Source: Manis javanica (lineage: Eukaryota > Chordata > Mammalia > Pholidota > Manidae). Taken from it: a stretch of 64,000 nt of DNA. Of this stretch, positions 21,601-33,474 are shown piece after piece. The stretch lies in assembly GCF_040802235.1 (NCBI RefSeq), contig NC_133158.1, forward strand, positions 164,211,401-164,275,400. Direction: 5' to 3'. Positions within the stretch are counted from its first letter, which is position 1. Every line of letters starts with the position of its first letter. The notes below the pieces were generated by a model, which saw nothing but the letters and a program-made list of their open reading frames with translations, was not told the origin of the DNA and did no database searches. Made by a program: the position numbers and the translations under genes.

Positions 21601-22426
21601 TATGCTAACACACATTGCTGCCTCTCCTATACAACTGTATGTGCCAACCAAAGACGGGTTATAGTCAGGATATGGCTAGCAGAGCAACATCCTGCTGCCA
21701 GCCCCAAGTGCATTAAACCCTGGAGACTCTGTTGAGTGGATGTGGCCTGGACGTTTTGACACATGGACCAGCGATGGCTGGCCCTTCTGGCACCTTGGGA
21801 AAAGGCCTGGAAGCTGGCCTTATGTGTATTCCTGGACTAACAGCAGAGTGGCCCAAAGATAATGGTAGTGTACCCAAAACATCCAGGAGGTAAGAGCACC
21901 TTACAGGGAAGTTTGTTTTATCTTTATGGCCAGTGAATGTACCTCCTGTAGCCCTATATATTGACCCATCAGTAATTCCCACAGGGATGGGGGTGAAAGT
22001 CTGGTATACTAGAAACAGGACAAGATCCCATTTCTTTCCTATCACAGGACCACTCTCTTGCATGCATCCTACCTGATGGACAAGATTTGCCTATGCTGGT
22101 GTCATTAAAACATGTATCTTATCATCCTTAAGGTTATTTTCTCTGCAGTTCCTGTGGCCTGGACCCACCCCCTGCTGCAGCTGCCGTGTGACGATGATTG
22201 CTCTGAACTCCCTACCTGCTCTGCTACTGGTGTCTGTGGAATGTGTGAATCAGCATAAGACTTTGAACCTAGCTGAATCCTCCGGCTTGAGGATTGTCAT
22301 GATTTTATTGCTGTTGCTATTGCATGTCATTAGCCCGGTTGCAGTGCTCCAGTTTTCTTGCACAGGGGCTATTATGGAAGATGAGGAGTGAGTAGATTGT
22401 GAGGTGAAATTTCTGGAGGGGTGGGC

Positions 22427-22747
22427 TGTGGGTAAAATTGCAGTATTTCCAGAATCTCTCACCTGGCCTTAGTGCATCTCCATATCAATAGGTTTTTCCA
22501 AGGGGTGGAGAGAAGTAGTCCATCTATGTATCAATAACTAATTACAGGGGCCAGCCAGGGGACCCACCGGAGAGGTTTGGTGGGGTCCCTTTTTGCAGCC
22601 TGGTGGTGAGAGACATGGGCAAGCAGAAATGGATGATTGCTTTAAGCAATAAATGGGTTTCTTCTACTTTATCTCTCCCTTTGACTGATTTCAGTTTCAA
22701 AAGTAATTTGCCCTGGACTGGGAGAAAGATTTCCCCCTGGAGTTACA
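22427..22747 (+). repeat. 3' LTR of ERV B
   Basis: TG...CA ends are intact. AATAAA is present in AGCAATAAATGGG (about 22646-22658). Confidence 0.88.
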
Positions 22748-22849
22748 GGAATCTAAGCATAACACTAAAGAAAGTCATCAAACCACAAGGGAAACAGAAA
22801 GAGAAGAAGGAACAGAGAGAAAATACAAAAAAAAAAAAAAATTAACACG

Positions 22850-25130
22850 ATGGCAATGAGTACATACTTAATAATTGCTTCAAATGTAAATGGACTGAAT
22901 TCTACCATCCAAAGAAAATGTCTGAATGGACTTAAAAAACAAGACGCATCTATACACTGCCTACATGAGACTCGCTTCAGAAGTAGGGAAACACACAAAC
23001 TGAAAGTGAAGGTATGGAAAAAGATGTTTCATGTAAATAGAAAATAAAAGAAAGCTGTAGTTATGCTTATATCAGACAAAAAGACTTTGAAACAAAGACT
23101 GTAATGAAAGACAAAAGGGGCACTACGTAGTGATTAAAAGGTCAATCAGCAAGAAGATACAACATTTACAAATTTATATGCATCCAACATAGGAGCACCA
23201 AAATACATAAAGCAAATATTAGCAGACCTATAGGGAGAAATTGACAGTAATATAATAATAGTAGAAGATTTAAACACCCCACTTACCTCAATATATAGAT
23301 CATCCAGACAAAAAATTAATAAGGAAACATTGGCCTTAAACAACACATTAGACATGACAGACTTAATAGATATACATGGAACATTCCATCCAAAAGCAAA
23401 GGGACACAAATTCTTCCCAAATGCACATGGAACATTCTCCAGGTCACATTAAACCACAGAACAAGTCTCAATAAATACAAGAATACTGAAATCATATCAA
23501 GCATTTTTTCCAGTGACAATGGTATTAAACTAGAAATCAATTAGAAGAAGAAAAAAAAGCTACAAATACATGACAAACTAAACATGTTACCAAATAAACT
23601 AGATCATAAAAGCAAGCAAAGGAGAAATAAAAAAATACCTAGAGGTAAATAAAAACAGAAATATGACATATCAAAATCTATGGGATTAAGAAAAGCAGTT
23701 CTAAGAGGGAATTTTATCACAGTCAGGCCTACTTCAGGAAATGAGAAATCTCAATTTAACTTTAGACCTAAAGGAACGAGAAAAAGAAGAGCAAATGAAG
23801 CCCAAAGATAGTAGAAGAAAGGAAGTAATATAGATAAGAATGGAAATATATGAAATAGAGACTAAAAAAGATAATAGAAAAGATGAATGAAACTAAGAGC
23901 TGGTTCTTGATATACATAGATAAATATATTTATATATAGGTATATATACACTATACACTGAAAACTATAAGGCATTGATGAAGGAAATTGAACAGTTACA
24001 AATAAATGGAAATAGATACCACGCTCATGGAGAAGAATTAATATTGTTACAATGTCCCTACTATCCAAAGCCATCCACAAATTCAGTGCAGTTCCTATAA
24101 AAATACCAATGGCAATTTTCACAGAAATAGAATAATCCTAAAATTTGTGGGGAACCACAAAAGATCCCAAATAGCCAAGCAATTTTGAGAAAGAACCACA
24201 CTCCTGGAGGTAGCTCACTGCTTGGTTTCCAGCTCTACTATAAAGCTAGAGTAGTCAAAACTATGGCATTGGCATAAAAACACACAGATCACTAGAACAA
24301 AACAGAGAGCCCAGGAACAAACTCACATACATATGGTCAATTAATTTATGACAAAGGAGCCAAGAATATACAATAGGGAAAGGACAGTCTCTTCAATATA
24401 TGATGTTGGGAAAGCTGGACAGCCACATGCCAAAGCGTGAAACTGGACCACTTTCTTAGACCATATACAACGATAGACTCAAAATGGATTAAACACTTGG
24501 ATGTAATGACTGAAACCACAGAACTCTGAGAAGAAAACATGGGCAGTAAGCTCCCTGACATTGATCTCTGATTTTTTTTTCTGATTCCAAAGGCAAGGGC
24601 AACGAAAGAAAAAATAAACAAATGGGACTACAGCAAACTAAATTTTTGCACAACAAATGAAATCATCAATAAAATGAAAAGGCAGCCCTCTGAATGGGAG
24701 AAGTTATTTGCAAAGCATATATCTGATAAGGCATTAATATCCAAAATATGTAAGAACTCATAGAACTCAATAATAAAAAAAACAAATAATCCAATTTAAA
24801 AAGGGACTGAAGACCTGAATACACATTTTTCTAAAGGTATACTGATAGCCAACAATCACAAGAACAGATGCTCCCCATCAATAATCATCAGGGAAATGCA
24901 AATTAAAACCAAATGAGATATCACCTTACACCTGTCAGAATGACGATCATCAAAACGACAAGAAATAATAAGTGTTGGCAAAGATGTGGAATAAAGGGAA
25001 CCCTTTTACACTGCTGGTGGGAATGTCAATTGGTGCAGCAACTATGGAAAACAGTATGGAGGTTCCTCATAAAAATAAAAAATAGAGCTATCATATGATC
25101 CAGCATTTACTAATGGGCATCTACCTAAAG
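22850..25130 (+). pseudogene. L1 ORF2 relic with deleted RT core
   Basis: The endonuclease start is visible as IIASNVNGLNSTIQRK (about 22871-22918). C-terminal text such as KALMKEIEQL and LHCWWECQLVQQLWKTVWRF (24913-25098) follows much too soon for a full ORF2. The missing part is the reverse-transcriptase core. The frame is broken in many places. Confidence 0.8.
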
Positions 25131-25259
25131 AAAACAAAAGTACTAATTTGAATATATATATATATCCCTATGTTCACTGCTTATATATAAATATATATAA
25201 ATATAGATCCAGTTTCACTGCTGGGCATCTAACTAAAGAAAACAAGAGTACTAATTTGA

Positions 25260-25307
<48 letters not shown>

Positions 25308-25325
25308 CCCTATGTTCACTGTAGC
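25103..25325 (+). repeat. local tandem duplication with (AT)n inside the L1
   Basis: The segment from GGGCATCTACCTAAAGAAAA to CCCTATGTTCACTG occurs twice in succession, the second time with a 46-base pure AT run at 25261-25306. Confidence 0.85.
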
Positions 25326-25397
25326 ATTATTCATAATAGCCAAGATAAGGAAACAACCAGAAAGTCCATTGATGGATGAATGGATAAAGAAGATATG

Positions 25398-25431
25398 GTG
25401 TGTGTGTGTGTGTGTGTACACACATACACAC
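25398..25431. repeat. (GT)n/(AC)n microsatellite
   Basis: GT run followed directly by ACACACATACACACA, a near-palindromic simple repeat inside the L1 3' part. Confidence 0.9.
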
Positions 25432-25879
25432 AATATTAGCCATAAAAATGAAGAAACCTTGACATTTGTGACAATATGGATGAACTTTGAGGGTATTCAG
25501 CTACATGAAATAAGTCAGAGAAAGAGAAATACCACATGATTTTACTTATATTTGGAATCTAAAAGCCAAATGCAACAAAACCCAGACATAAAGATATAGA
25601 GAACACCTATATCTGGTGGTTGCGAGAAAGGAGGGGTTTGTGGGTGGGGACAGAATGGGTGAAGGGGATTGAGAAGTACAAACTCCCAGTTATAAATAAG
25701 TAAATTCTGGGGATGTAACATACAGCATGGGGTAGTCAATGATATGGTATCTGTGACAGATGGTAACTACACTTATTGTGGTGACCATTTCACAACATCG
25801 AGTCACTATGTTGAACACCTGAAACTAATATAACATTATGAGTCAATTTTACCTCCATTAAAAGTACTTAAATAAGTTA

Positions 25880-25980
25880 ATTAAATTAAATAAAAAATTT
25901 CATTTCCTCAGTTACGTTTCAAGTGCTCAGTAAACACATGTGGCCAGTGGCTACTGTGTTAGACAACACAGCTCTGTCCC
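25880..25980 (+). mobile_element. MER1-like hAT element, right part
   Basis: Continuation of the element at 12217-12544, with GTTTCAAGTGCTCAGTAAAC and CCAGTGGCTACTGTGTTAG near the terminal inverted repeat. Confidence 0.8.
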
Positions 25981-27589
25981 TTTAGCTTCCACAGACTGAG
26001 AGGTCACTAGGATATCTCCCACCAAAATCACACTCAGTTGAGGGAAGGGCTTAGGGCATTTTTGGAAATGAAAAAAGGATGCTGAGCAAGAAAACCCATG
26101 TCACTGCTGAGCAGAAAATAGGTAGCAGTGTACTATCTGAAACTAAGGGAAGGGTGTAATTTTATGGTTCTGGTTGGTGAAGGAAAAAAAGTGAACTCCT
26201 GTGCATCTCCTATATGTAAGAAAAAATAACAAATTCAGCATAAAGAATTGTTAAGCATTTCAAGTTTACCAAGGATCCTGTAGTATACAGCCATTTCTAA
26301 ATATCATTTGAAGGAAAAGTGTATTTGTTCAGGTTGGTTATGTTTCCAAATGGAAACAGGCAGAAAAAGTCGGCTCAAATCAGAGGACAGAAGAGTGTGA
26401 GCTCAGTCTTTTGAGGTTACAAGTTGATTTATGAGCCGAAATTGTGCCGACTTGGTGGGAATTAATAATTATCTTGTCTCTGAAATTGAGACAATATTTT
26501 TATAAAATTCAAGACTGTGATCAATTATTCCATCCCAACCCAGCTGCTGCAAAATTGCTTATGATGAGGTTTTTGTTTCAGGGGAAAAGTGATCCCCAAA
26601 TGGCTTACCCAAGTTTCATTCGGTTTAGCCCATAGCAACTGCCCTGTCTCCAAGATGCTAAGTGAACTTCCTATTACTGAGGGACTAAGCCGTGAATAAG
26701 GCTGGAGGGATGGCCTTATTAACCTTTCTTCTGCTGGCAAGCTTTGGGGCAAAAACCACCCAGAAGGAAGGAAAAGCAGCGGAAGCAGGCCCTTCCAGAA
26801 GCTTCGTTTTGCCAGAAGTGGAGCACAGATGCTGAGGGGCTTCAAATATTTCCTTCCTATTCAGTGTTAGCTTTGCTACCTCGTGGCTCTTTAAAGTGTA
26901 TTAAACCAAAAGGATTTTTAATTTATTTTTAGTTGAAGCAACACAACACTAGACCAAAGGAACTGAAAGACCCCCAGCCTCCTTGTAGAGCTGAGATGGG
27001 GGAGACCTGCCGCCCGGGCCCCCCCACCAGGTCCTGAGTGCCCAGGGCAGGCGGCGAACAGCCCGCTCGTCCTCGCCCTCATCCAGCTGACAACTCACTT
27101 GACCTAAAACCCCGCCCGCTTGTATAGACAGCCAGATTTTCTTCAGCCACACAACCTTGAGAGTATAAACTGGTACTTACACAGAACACAAAGGAAAATA
27201 TCTTCAGAACTTATTTTTCAAGATTCCATTTCCTCCGAACAAACTTGAGGACAGGGTGCAAGATGAGTCTGAAGCAACTTCAACAGGACCTAGAAACAGG
27301 AAGCAAGATAATAGGTGGGATTTTCCCTCATTTGAGAAATCTAGCCCCAGCCCCAGACCAGTGGGTCAGATTCTGAGAAGTTGGCACTGATGAAACTCAA
27401 CTATCTAGAAATCATAGGAGACTGGCCTGGAGCAGAAATTCGTAATTTTAGAAACAAGTCCACATAGCACTAAGTCAGACACAGCCCATGGCTTTATTAA
27501 TATCAGCTGGTAAAGACAGTTGTTACCACCAACTTTGTACCATGTGAATTTGGGCTTTTTTTTTTTAGTCATGTGAAACTGATTTATAC
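25981..27589. other. no gene recognised
   Basis: No exon with splice context was found. The GC-rich stretch at about 27000-27120 is short and has no matching open frame of interest. Confidence 0.35.
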
Positions 27590-28330
27590 AAGTACAGTTT
27601 AATTCATTCTCCAAATACTTACTGAGTGCCTATTATGTCCTAAGTACAATGCTAAGTTCTGGGGGATCTAAAGATGAACAAGACAGGCATGACCTCTGCA
27701 CTCACAAAAATTATTTCCTGTGGGGGGATGGTCATTAAAACCAAATGCTTTCATTAGAGAAGTTCATGGTATCAGGGAGACCGGGAAGGCTCCCAGACCT
27801 GAAGAATGAGCGGTGCAAGAGCAGAGAACAACACTGGGTAGAATGGTGTGTTGTGAAGGTCTGTGGGGAAAAGGCTGGCAAATTCTAGAAAAAGAAGTTC
27901 ACTATTTTGGGAATGATACAGAGATAGCAGGAAGGATGATGCAAGAGAAAGAGCCACATCATGAAGTGCCTCACAGTCCCAGACAAGGAACTGGAGTGCT
28001 GCGGAGTCATGCAAGGGCATGGAACATGGGACTGAAAAGATCATGCCTGGGTTTTAGAAACATAACTCCATGAAGAATGGATTGGATTCAGTATATGTTA
28101 AAAGTCGGGTACATTGGGATCTTACTGCACCAACCCAAGGAAGACATGTTAGAGGCCTACGCGATGGTGGAGACAGACTGGAGAGAGGTTCAAGAGATAT
28201 TCAAGATGTAGAAGAAACAGAACACAATTAGTAAAACGTGGAGTGGTGAGGGAGATGCTAAAGTCAAGGATGATACTCATGGCTCTGGCATGGCAACTGG
28301 AGAGATTTCAAGGTTCAGACATGGTTTTTT
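27590..28330 (+). repeat. old mammalian interspersed repeat, family not assigned
   Basis: AAATACTTACTGAGTGCCTA with the following 'tctgggggatctaaagatgaacaagac' text is a widely dispersed mammalian LINE-related pattern. A second copy of the opening segment is at 47010-47135. Confidence 0.5.
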
Positions 28331-28689
28331 AATGGATTTTATAATTCTATTTTTCACATTAAACCTTTAATGTAGCTTGAAAATATATGCATGCAAGAAA
28401 ATGAGGTAGGGGTCCATTAAATAGATCCTTTTTTTAGAGGGTGGGGAATTTATGTAATGGCTAGCCAATTGCTTGATGAGTCCATTTCTCCTCTCTCATC
28501 CAAACATATACACATGGTTGAATATGTGATAAAGGGACATCTTCATCACATGCTATTTATTACATATTGGGGCTGACTTTTTAAACTGGTTCTGTTGACC
28601 TTTTGTTAACGGTGCCTATTCCACACTGTTTTAATTTCTTTATCTTTTTAATATACTTTATAATTTATTAAGCAATTTTATTTCGTGTA

Positions 28690-29010
28690 TTTTTATAGTA
28701 CTCTCACAAATGAGCCATAAAATCATTTTGTTGGGATTTTTATTGAGATTGCATTGAGTTTACTTTAGGGACAACTGACACTTCTACAATTTTAAGTCAT
28801 TCTACCCAGGAATAAGATGTGTCCTTCTATTTAAGAATTCCTTTATGCCCCTCAGTAAAGGACTAGTCTTCATATAACTCTTGCACATTTCATGCTAAGG
28901 CATTCCTAAATATTTTGTTCCTTTTTTGTTGTGGGTAATAATTTTTCTGTTACATTCCCCACACACTGTTTGTATGTACAAAGGTTGATTTTTTTAAAGT
29001 TTTGGTTTTA
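28690..29010 (-). mobile_element. L1 fragment, minus orientation
   Basis: TTTTGTTGGGATTTTTATTG and GAGATTGCATTGAGTTTAC are the reverse of a typical L1 ORF2 segment. The AT-rich flanks up to about 29600 may belong to it. Confidence 0.65.
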
Positions 29011-29636
29011 CTGATTTCCCATTTCCACCTAACATGTACTGATTTTCAAAATTTAGTTTTTATTTTTAAAGATACACATGTCAAAGTTCAACAGTCAAAT
29101 CTCCATTCAAAGCTAATTATGAAAACATCATTGTTCCCTCCTCCCCACCCTTCCAACATGCTACTTTCCCATTTGCATGAGCAATGACTTAAAAATTTCT
29201 AAGCTAATTGGTAAGCATAGCTATCTACTTCTACATAATGCAATTATACTACCACTCATCTCCCAGCTTTTATTTTGAAAAATTGAAATCTTCAGAAAGT
29301 TAGAGTATAATGATCACCCACTTTTACCTAGATTCACACTTGCTTTTCTCTCTCTGTGGTTTGAGTTAGTTGCCTACATCCTGTCACTTAAGCACAATAT
29401 ATCCATAAGATCGCATGGGAAATTTGATCTTGATATCATACTGCTCTTCATAGATAGTCTTTTACATTGCTATTCTTTTATTTTTAGTTTTTTAGTTTTA
29501 ACCACTATTTATTAATGCCCTAATGTAGAAGACTCTGTTGTATTTAATCTTCTCCCTGCACCACACTTACATATACTCTGTTGCACACATCCTGTTTTTC
29601 CATTCTCCCACTATAATCACATTGGCATTATAATTA

Positions 29637-30554
29637 TGTTGGGGGTTGATTTTTCTCAGTTCTTGTCCCTGCTGCAAAAAAGAATTGAAGGGCAGAGACA
29701 CAGTAGTGAAGCAGAGTTTATGTGAATACACTCCAAGGGAGAAGTGGGACAGAGTGAAGGTAGACAAAGGCAGGTTTCCCTGAATTAAAGCAGAGACAAA
29801 GGAAAAAGACAGGGAGCAAAGGGAAGCTCATTGAACTCCTGCTCGGCATAGGGCAGATCCCTTGCCAACTCCTAAAGCCAGGGTCACCTGGTGTCCAGTG
29901 TCTGCTTGGATCTGCACAGCATGGGAACTAAGCCCCTACCACCCTAGGATTGTGGGGAGCTGCAGAGCACTGGATGGGGTGAGATTATGTTCTGAGAACT
30001 TCCCAAAGGCAAAGGAGACTTTCAGGCAGGCTACTGAAGAGCGTGATCATACAGATGCAGTTGCACTGGAGTCATTCAGGCGACAGGAACTTGCAAGCCC
30101 AAATCAGAGCTCTCAGTAGCCCCTCCTTACTTATCTGGAGTAGAACAGAGAGAGTGACACACCCAAAGAAAGGGTAGTGCAGACAACTTCATAGAGGAGG
30201 CGTGCTTAAGGATTTATGGTCTGGGGTTTTACAGAGCTTTGTGGGTAAGGGTCAGCATAAGGCAGGATGTGTACAGGTGATTCATAATTCCCTTGAAGTT
30301 CTGCCTTGAGAACAGGGTCACTCAGGTGACTGTGATGGTCCGGATCCCAGCATTCTTTATCTGCACAGGTTCATTTACACTTCCAAGGTGTGCCTTCTGC
30401 CTTGGTGACAAAGTTACTTGATTAAGGGGCTGGAAGAAAAGGAAAAAACAGCATATAGGTTAAGTTAAAGAATAAGCTGGGCCTTTTTGCAGGCTAAGTA
30501 GACTTTACAGTGGGGCATGATCTAATTGGTACAATGAAGACATGGGCTGTCTCA
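29637..30554 (-). mobile_element. LTR, minus orientation, related to 4774-5452
   Basis: It shares segments with the solo LTR at 4774-5452 (for example AAGCTGGGCC...GCAGGCTAA, and the end in GCTGTCTCA like CCCTGTCTCA). No convincing target duplication was found, so the boundaries are approximate, and it is longer than its relative. Confidence 0.6.
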
Positions 30555-30599
30555 GATACTTTTCTTTATCTGGGGAATACCCTGACATTCCAAGTTGCT

Positions 30600-31019
30600 T
30601 GTGGCCTTTGGAACTTCAATTAACTCATTAACTAATTAACTAATTAACTCTGTCTTTTCTGATTAACTCTGGGAGTGAGTCCCTTTTAGTGGTCTTTACT
30701 GGCTTTATTCTCTCTCCAACCCGCTCATGTCTATTTTTTCTTCTTAACAATTATATAAGCACCTGTGAGAACCTTACCTTTCAGGTCTTAAGTACAATGA
30801 TTATTTTGTCATCTGGCTCTTCTCAACTCTTCCCTCATGTATGTCAATCTCTTTTCTCTCAGTATGTTCAAATGCACAGGTTGTCTGTCAATTCCCATAG
30901 TCTCTGACTGGCTCCAGTGTGGTCTATTCATGCTCCAAGTCAGGTGCAAGCTGTTGTTCTAATTTAGGATCTTTTTTCACCATCATTTGGAGAATCCCAC
31001 CTTTCTTTCTTGGTTACCC
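30600..31019. other. no gene recognised; T/C-rich
   Basis: Contains a short TTAACTAATTAAC-type repeat (about 30618-30650). No coding potential was recognised. Confidence 0.4.
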
Positions 31020-31400
31020 TGGTTTGGTGGGGAGCATTTTTCAGAAGCTTCTTAAAAACATTCAGAGGAGGTAAGAGAGACTTTGTGCATTTGAAAATAA
31101 CTTAATTTTGTCCCTTCACTTAACTAGTAGTTTGGCTAGACCTAAAATCCTGTGCTGGGAAATTATTTTCCCTTAAAACTTTTGAAGACATCACCCCTTG
31201 TCCTTCTCTCAGTGTTACTGAGAAATCTAGTCTTATTCTGATTCTTATTCCTTTCTAAGAAATGCTCTCCTCTGCTCCTGCCACACCCTGGAAGCTTACA
31301 GGAACTTCTTGTTTCCATATTGTAAAATGTCACAATGCTGTGCATTTGTAAAGGGTTATTTTCATCCTCAGGGCATACTCTTCCTTTCTGGGAAAGTTTC
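31020..31400 (-). mobile_element. old L1-type fragment, minus orientation
   Basis: GTTTGGCTAGACCTAAAATC and TTACTGAGAAATCTAGTCTT are the reverse of a well known L1M-type 3' segment. Confidence 0.55.
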
Positions 31401-31414
31401 TCAATGTTTATTTT

Positions 31415-31760
31415 GTCCTCTACCCATCTTGGTCTGCTCAGGCTGCTTTAATAAAATACCATGAACTGGGTAGCTTAAACAACGAATAGTTTTCACTGTT
31501 CTGGAAGCTGGAGGTCCAAAATCAAAGCACCGGCAGATTGGGTGTCTACTGAGAGCCCTGCTTCTGACTTCCACATGCTGCTGTGATCTCACATGGCAGG
31601 AAGAGGTCGGGAACACTCTCTGGGGTCCCTTTTATAAGGGCACTAATCCCATTCATGAAGGCCTCAGGACCTGATCACTTCCAAAGGCCTTTTAATAACC
31701 ATTAATCTGGAGGCTAGGATTTCACCATGAATTTGGGGTGGGACACAACATTCAGTTCAT
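31415..31760. repeat. medium-reiterated repeat, family not assigned
   Basis: TGCTTTAATAAAATACCATG, AACTGGGTAGCTTAAACAAC and TTCTGGAAGCTGGAGGTCC form a pattern that recurs throughout mammalian genomes. I cannot place it in a named family with certainty. Confidence 0.6.
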
Positions 31761-33365
31761 AACATCTCCTTTCAAAACTAGATTCTCTGTCTGAATCTAA
31801 GTTTTTTGGATAATGGGCCTCTCAGTTAACTTTTGTCTTCTTTCACCATGTGTTTTACTCCACTTCTTAAAGAAACTTCATCAACTTTATCTCTCAGGGT
31901 CTTCCAGTGTTTTTTGCTTCTGCTATGTTATTTTAAATTTTAAGACCTGATTTTTAGTTCTCTGAAAAAAATTTTTTTTTAAGTGGCATCATGTTGATGC
32001 AGTGTGTTAATGCAATGTTTACCTCTGAGGGTACTAATGACAGCTTTCTTTTCCAATACTTTCTTCCTTCCGTATCTGTTTTCCCCAAAGTGCCTTTTTT
32101 CTCCATCCTCTTTTGGCCTTGCATACTTCTCTCTCCTGCCTGGAGGTACACACTTGTCAGTATTCAGTCTAAGGTCTGACTTCAAAGGGTTTCCATCATG
32201 CTAAACTGCTTTAGGAAAGTCCTGGTCACACGAAGGGTGTGGTATGGTCTAGCTCCGTAGCAACTGATAAACGTTTCTGCTTTAAACTCAAGAGATGCAC
32301 AAATACTTAACTCATTTTGATCGTTTTAGGGCTGATGAGATAGTTCCTGATCAACTCTTACATTGAAAGCCAGGAAATATGTTCCATTTCCTGGCCTGGA
32401 ATGCTGAGAAACCAGATAAACTATACAAAGGACTGTTTTGAGTCTGTAAAATATCAAAGTGTGAGAGTGAGGTTTAAGCTGAACTTCTTGTTTGAGGCAA
32501 ATTTTACTGAACTTATGCACAACTAAATATTTGTAGAATTACTTCCACATGACCTTGCTTTTTGAAGATAAATGACTCATTCCTTCAATGACTCAGGCCA
32601 CATCATCATAAACTTTTTCCTGAAATAGAGAAATTGAGGGCATGGGGTTCGTCCTTTCCTGCTCAGACATTGCCACTTGGCAGGGGCACATGTTCCTCAC
32701 AGATCCTAGATTTCATATATACTGCCACTGGAGAATAACGGAAAATTCTTTATACACAGTAACCACATAATATTGTTATATAAACCATCTACCTTCCCGA
32801 TTTTAAGCATAAACATTAATTTTTATTTGTATACATAACAGACTTTCCATTAACAGTCCTTGGGCCTTTCTCTTCTTAATTATTTCCTTAAATTGGGGCT
32901 TGTAAAAATGGTGGAAATGTACATCTTCTTGTGCTTTTTGTAAACTTGATGGGAAAACAGACTTTTGAACCTGGCCACCTTACTTCCTGCATTTATGGAG
33001 CATGGAGCCCAGAGTAACACAGCCCCACCTTTTACTCCCCAAATTTGGAAATTAGTGGAAGGTCAACAACCCCGATGTGAATTTCCTTGCTCTAAATGCT
33101 GAATACGATGTTAAACAGCATATGTAGTAAGAACTAGCCATAGGAAAGCAATGGTGAAGAGGAGAGTTTCCTGGATGTCTCCACTACAGTGGAGAAAAGA
33201 GTCGTTTCATAAAAAGCCAGCTTTTTGTGGGAAACGGTAGCATAATTCAAGTGATCTAGCTCTAGGGTATTTAGCTGGGGTTAGAGTGGGTCTGAGTTCT
33301 CTATTATTTTTTAAATATGTGCTTTTGTCCATTTTTACATAGAGTGCCTATGTTATCTTTCATCA
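31761..33365. other. no gene recognised
   Basis: AT-rich intergenic sequence. Overlapping short open frames at 31950-32200 on both strands show no family resemblance. Confidence 0.4.
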
Positions 33366-33473
33366 GATTCTTAATATTGAAATATTTCTGACCAGACCAA
33401 CCCAGGCATTTTGGAGACAGATTCTTAATATTGAAATATTTCTGACCAGACCAACCCACGCATTTTGGAGACA
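33366..33473 (+). repeat. tandem duplication, 2 x 54 bp
   Basis: Two head-to-tail copies starting GATTCTTAATATTGAAATAT differ by about one base (CCCAGGCATT against CCCACGCATT). A third partial unit may begin at 33474. Confidence 0.95.
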
Positions 33474-33474
33474 A

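Larger units (their letters stand above)
17615..22747 (+). mobile_element. ERV B: 5.1-kb provirus inserted in the same L1
   Basis: LTRs at 17615-17942 (328 bases) and 22427-22747 (321 bases) begin TGTGGGTAAAATTGCA and end GAGTTACA. A perfect 5-base duplication GGAAT lies at 17610-17614 and 22748-22752. The L1 sequence resumes after it. The internal region has a decayed gag-like part, a protease with D-T-G, part of a reverse transcriptase and RNase H. A purine tract (CTGGAGGGGTGGGC) precedes the 3' LTR. No envelope gene was seen. The LTRs differ clearly more than those of ERV A. The family is related to ERV A but I cannot name it. Confidence 0.9.
12545..25868 (+). mobile_element. L1 LINE with two retroviral insertions (13.3 kb span)
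   Basis: The L1 starts at a 5' untranslated region (GGTCCGACATGGCAGCATAG) and ends at its 3' end near 25868. The direct repeat TAAATAAGTTA lies at 12534-12544 and 25869-25879. Removing the two ERVs (14322-16424 and 17615-22747) leaves about 6.1 kb. ORF1 relics include a coiled-coil part (SRLDEVDIQVSELEEKAVEF) and the RNA-binding C-terminus (FITTKLALQEIIKGFL). ORF2 has endonuclease text (around 22850-23500) and C-terminal text (23950-25100), but the reverse-transcriptase core between them is missing, with AT repeats at the junction (23915-23950). All frames are broken. Confidence 0.9.

Noticed and set aside
17943-22426. An envelope gene in ERV B
   Set aside because: Between the RNase H-like part and the 3' LTR I found no long frame, signal peptide or membrane-anchor pattern, only stops and short frames.
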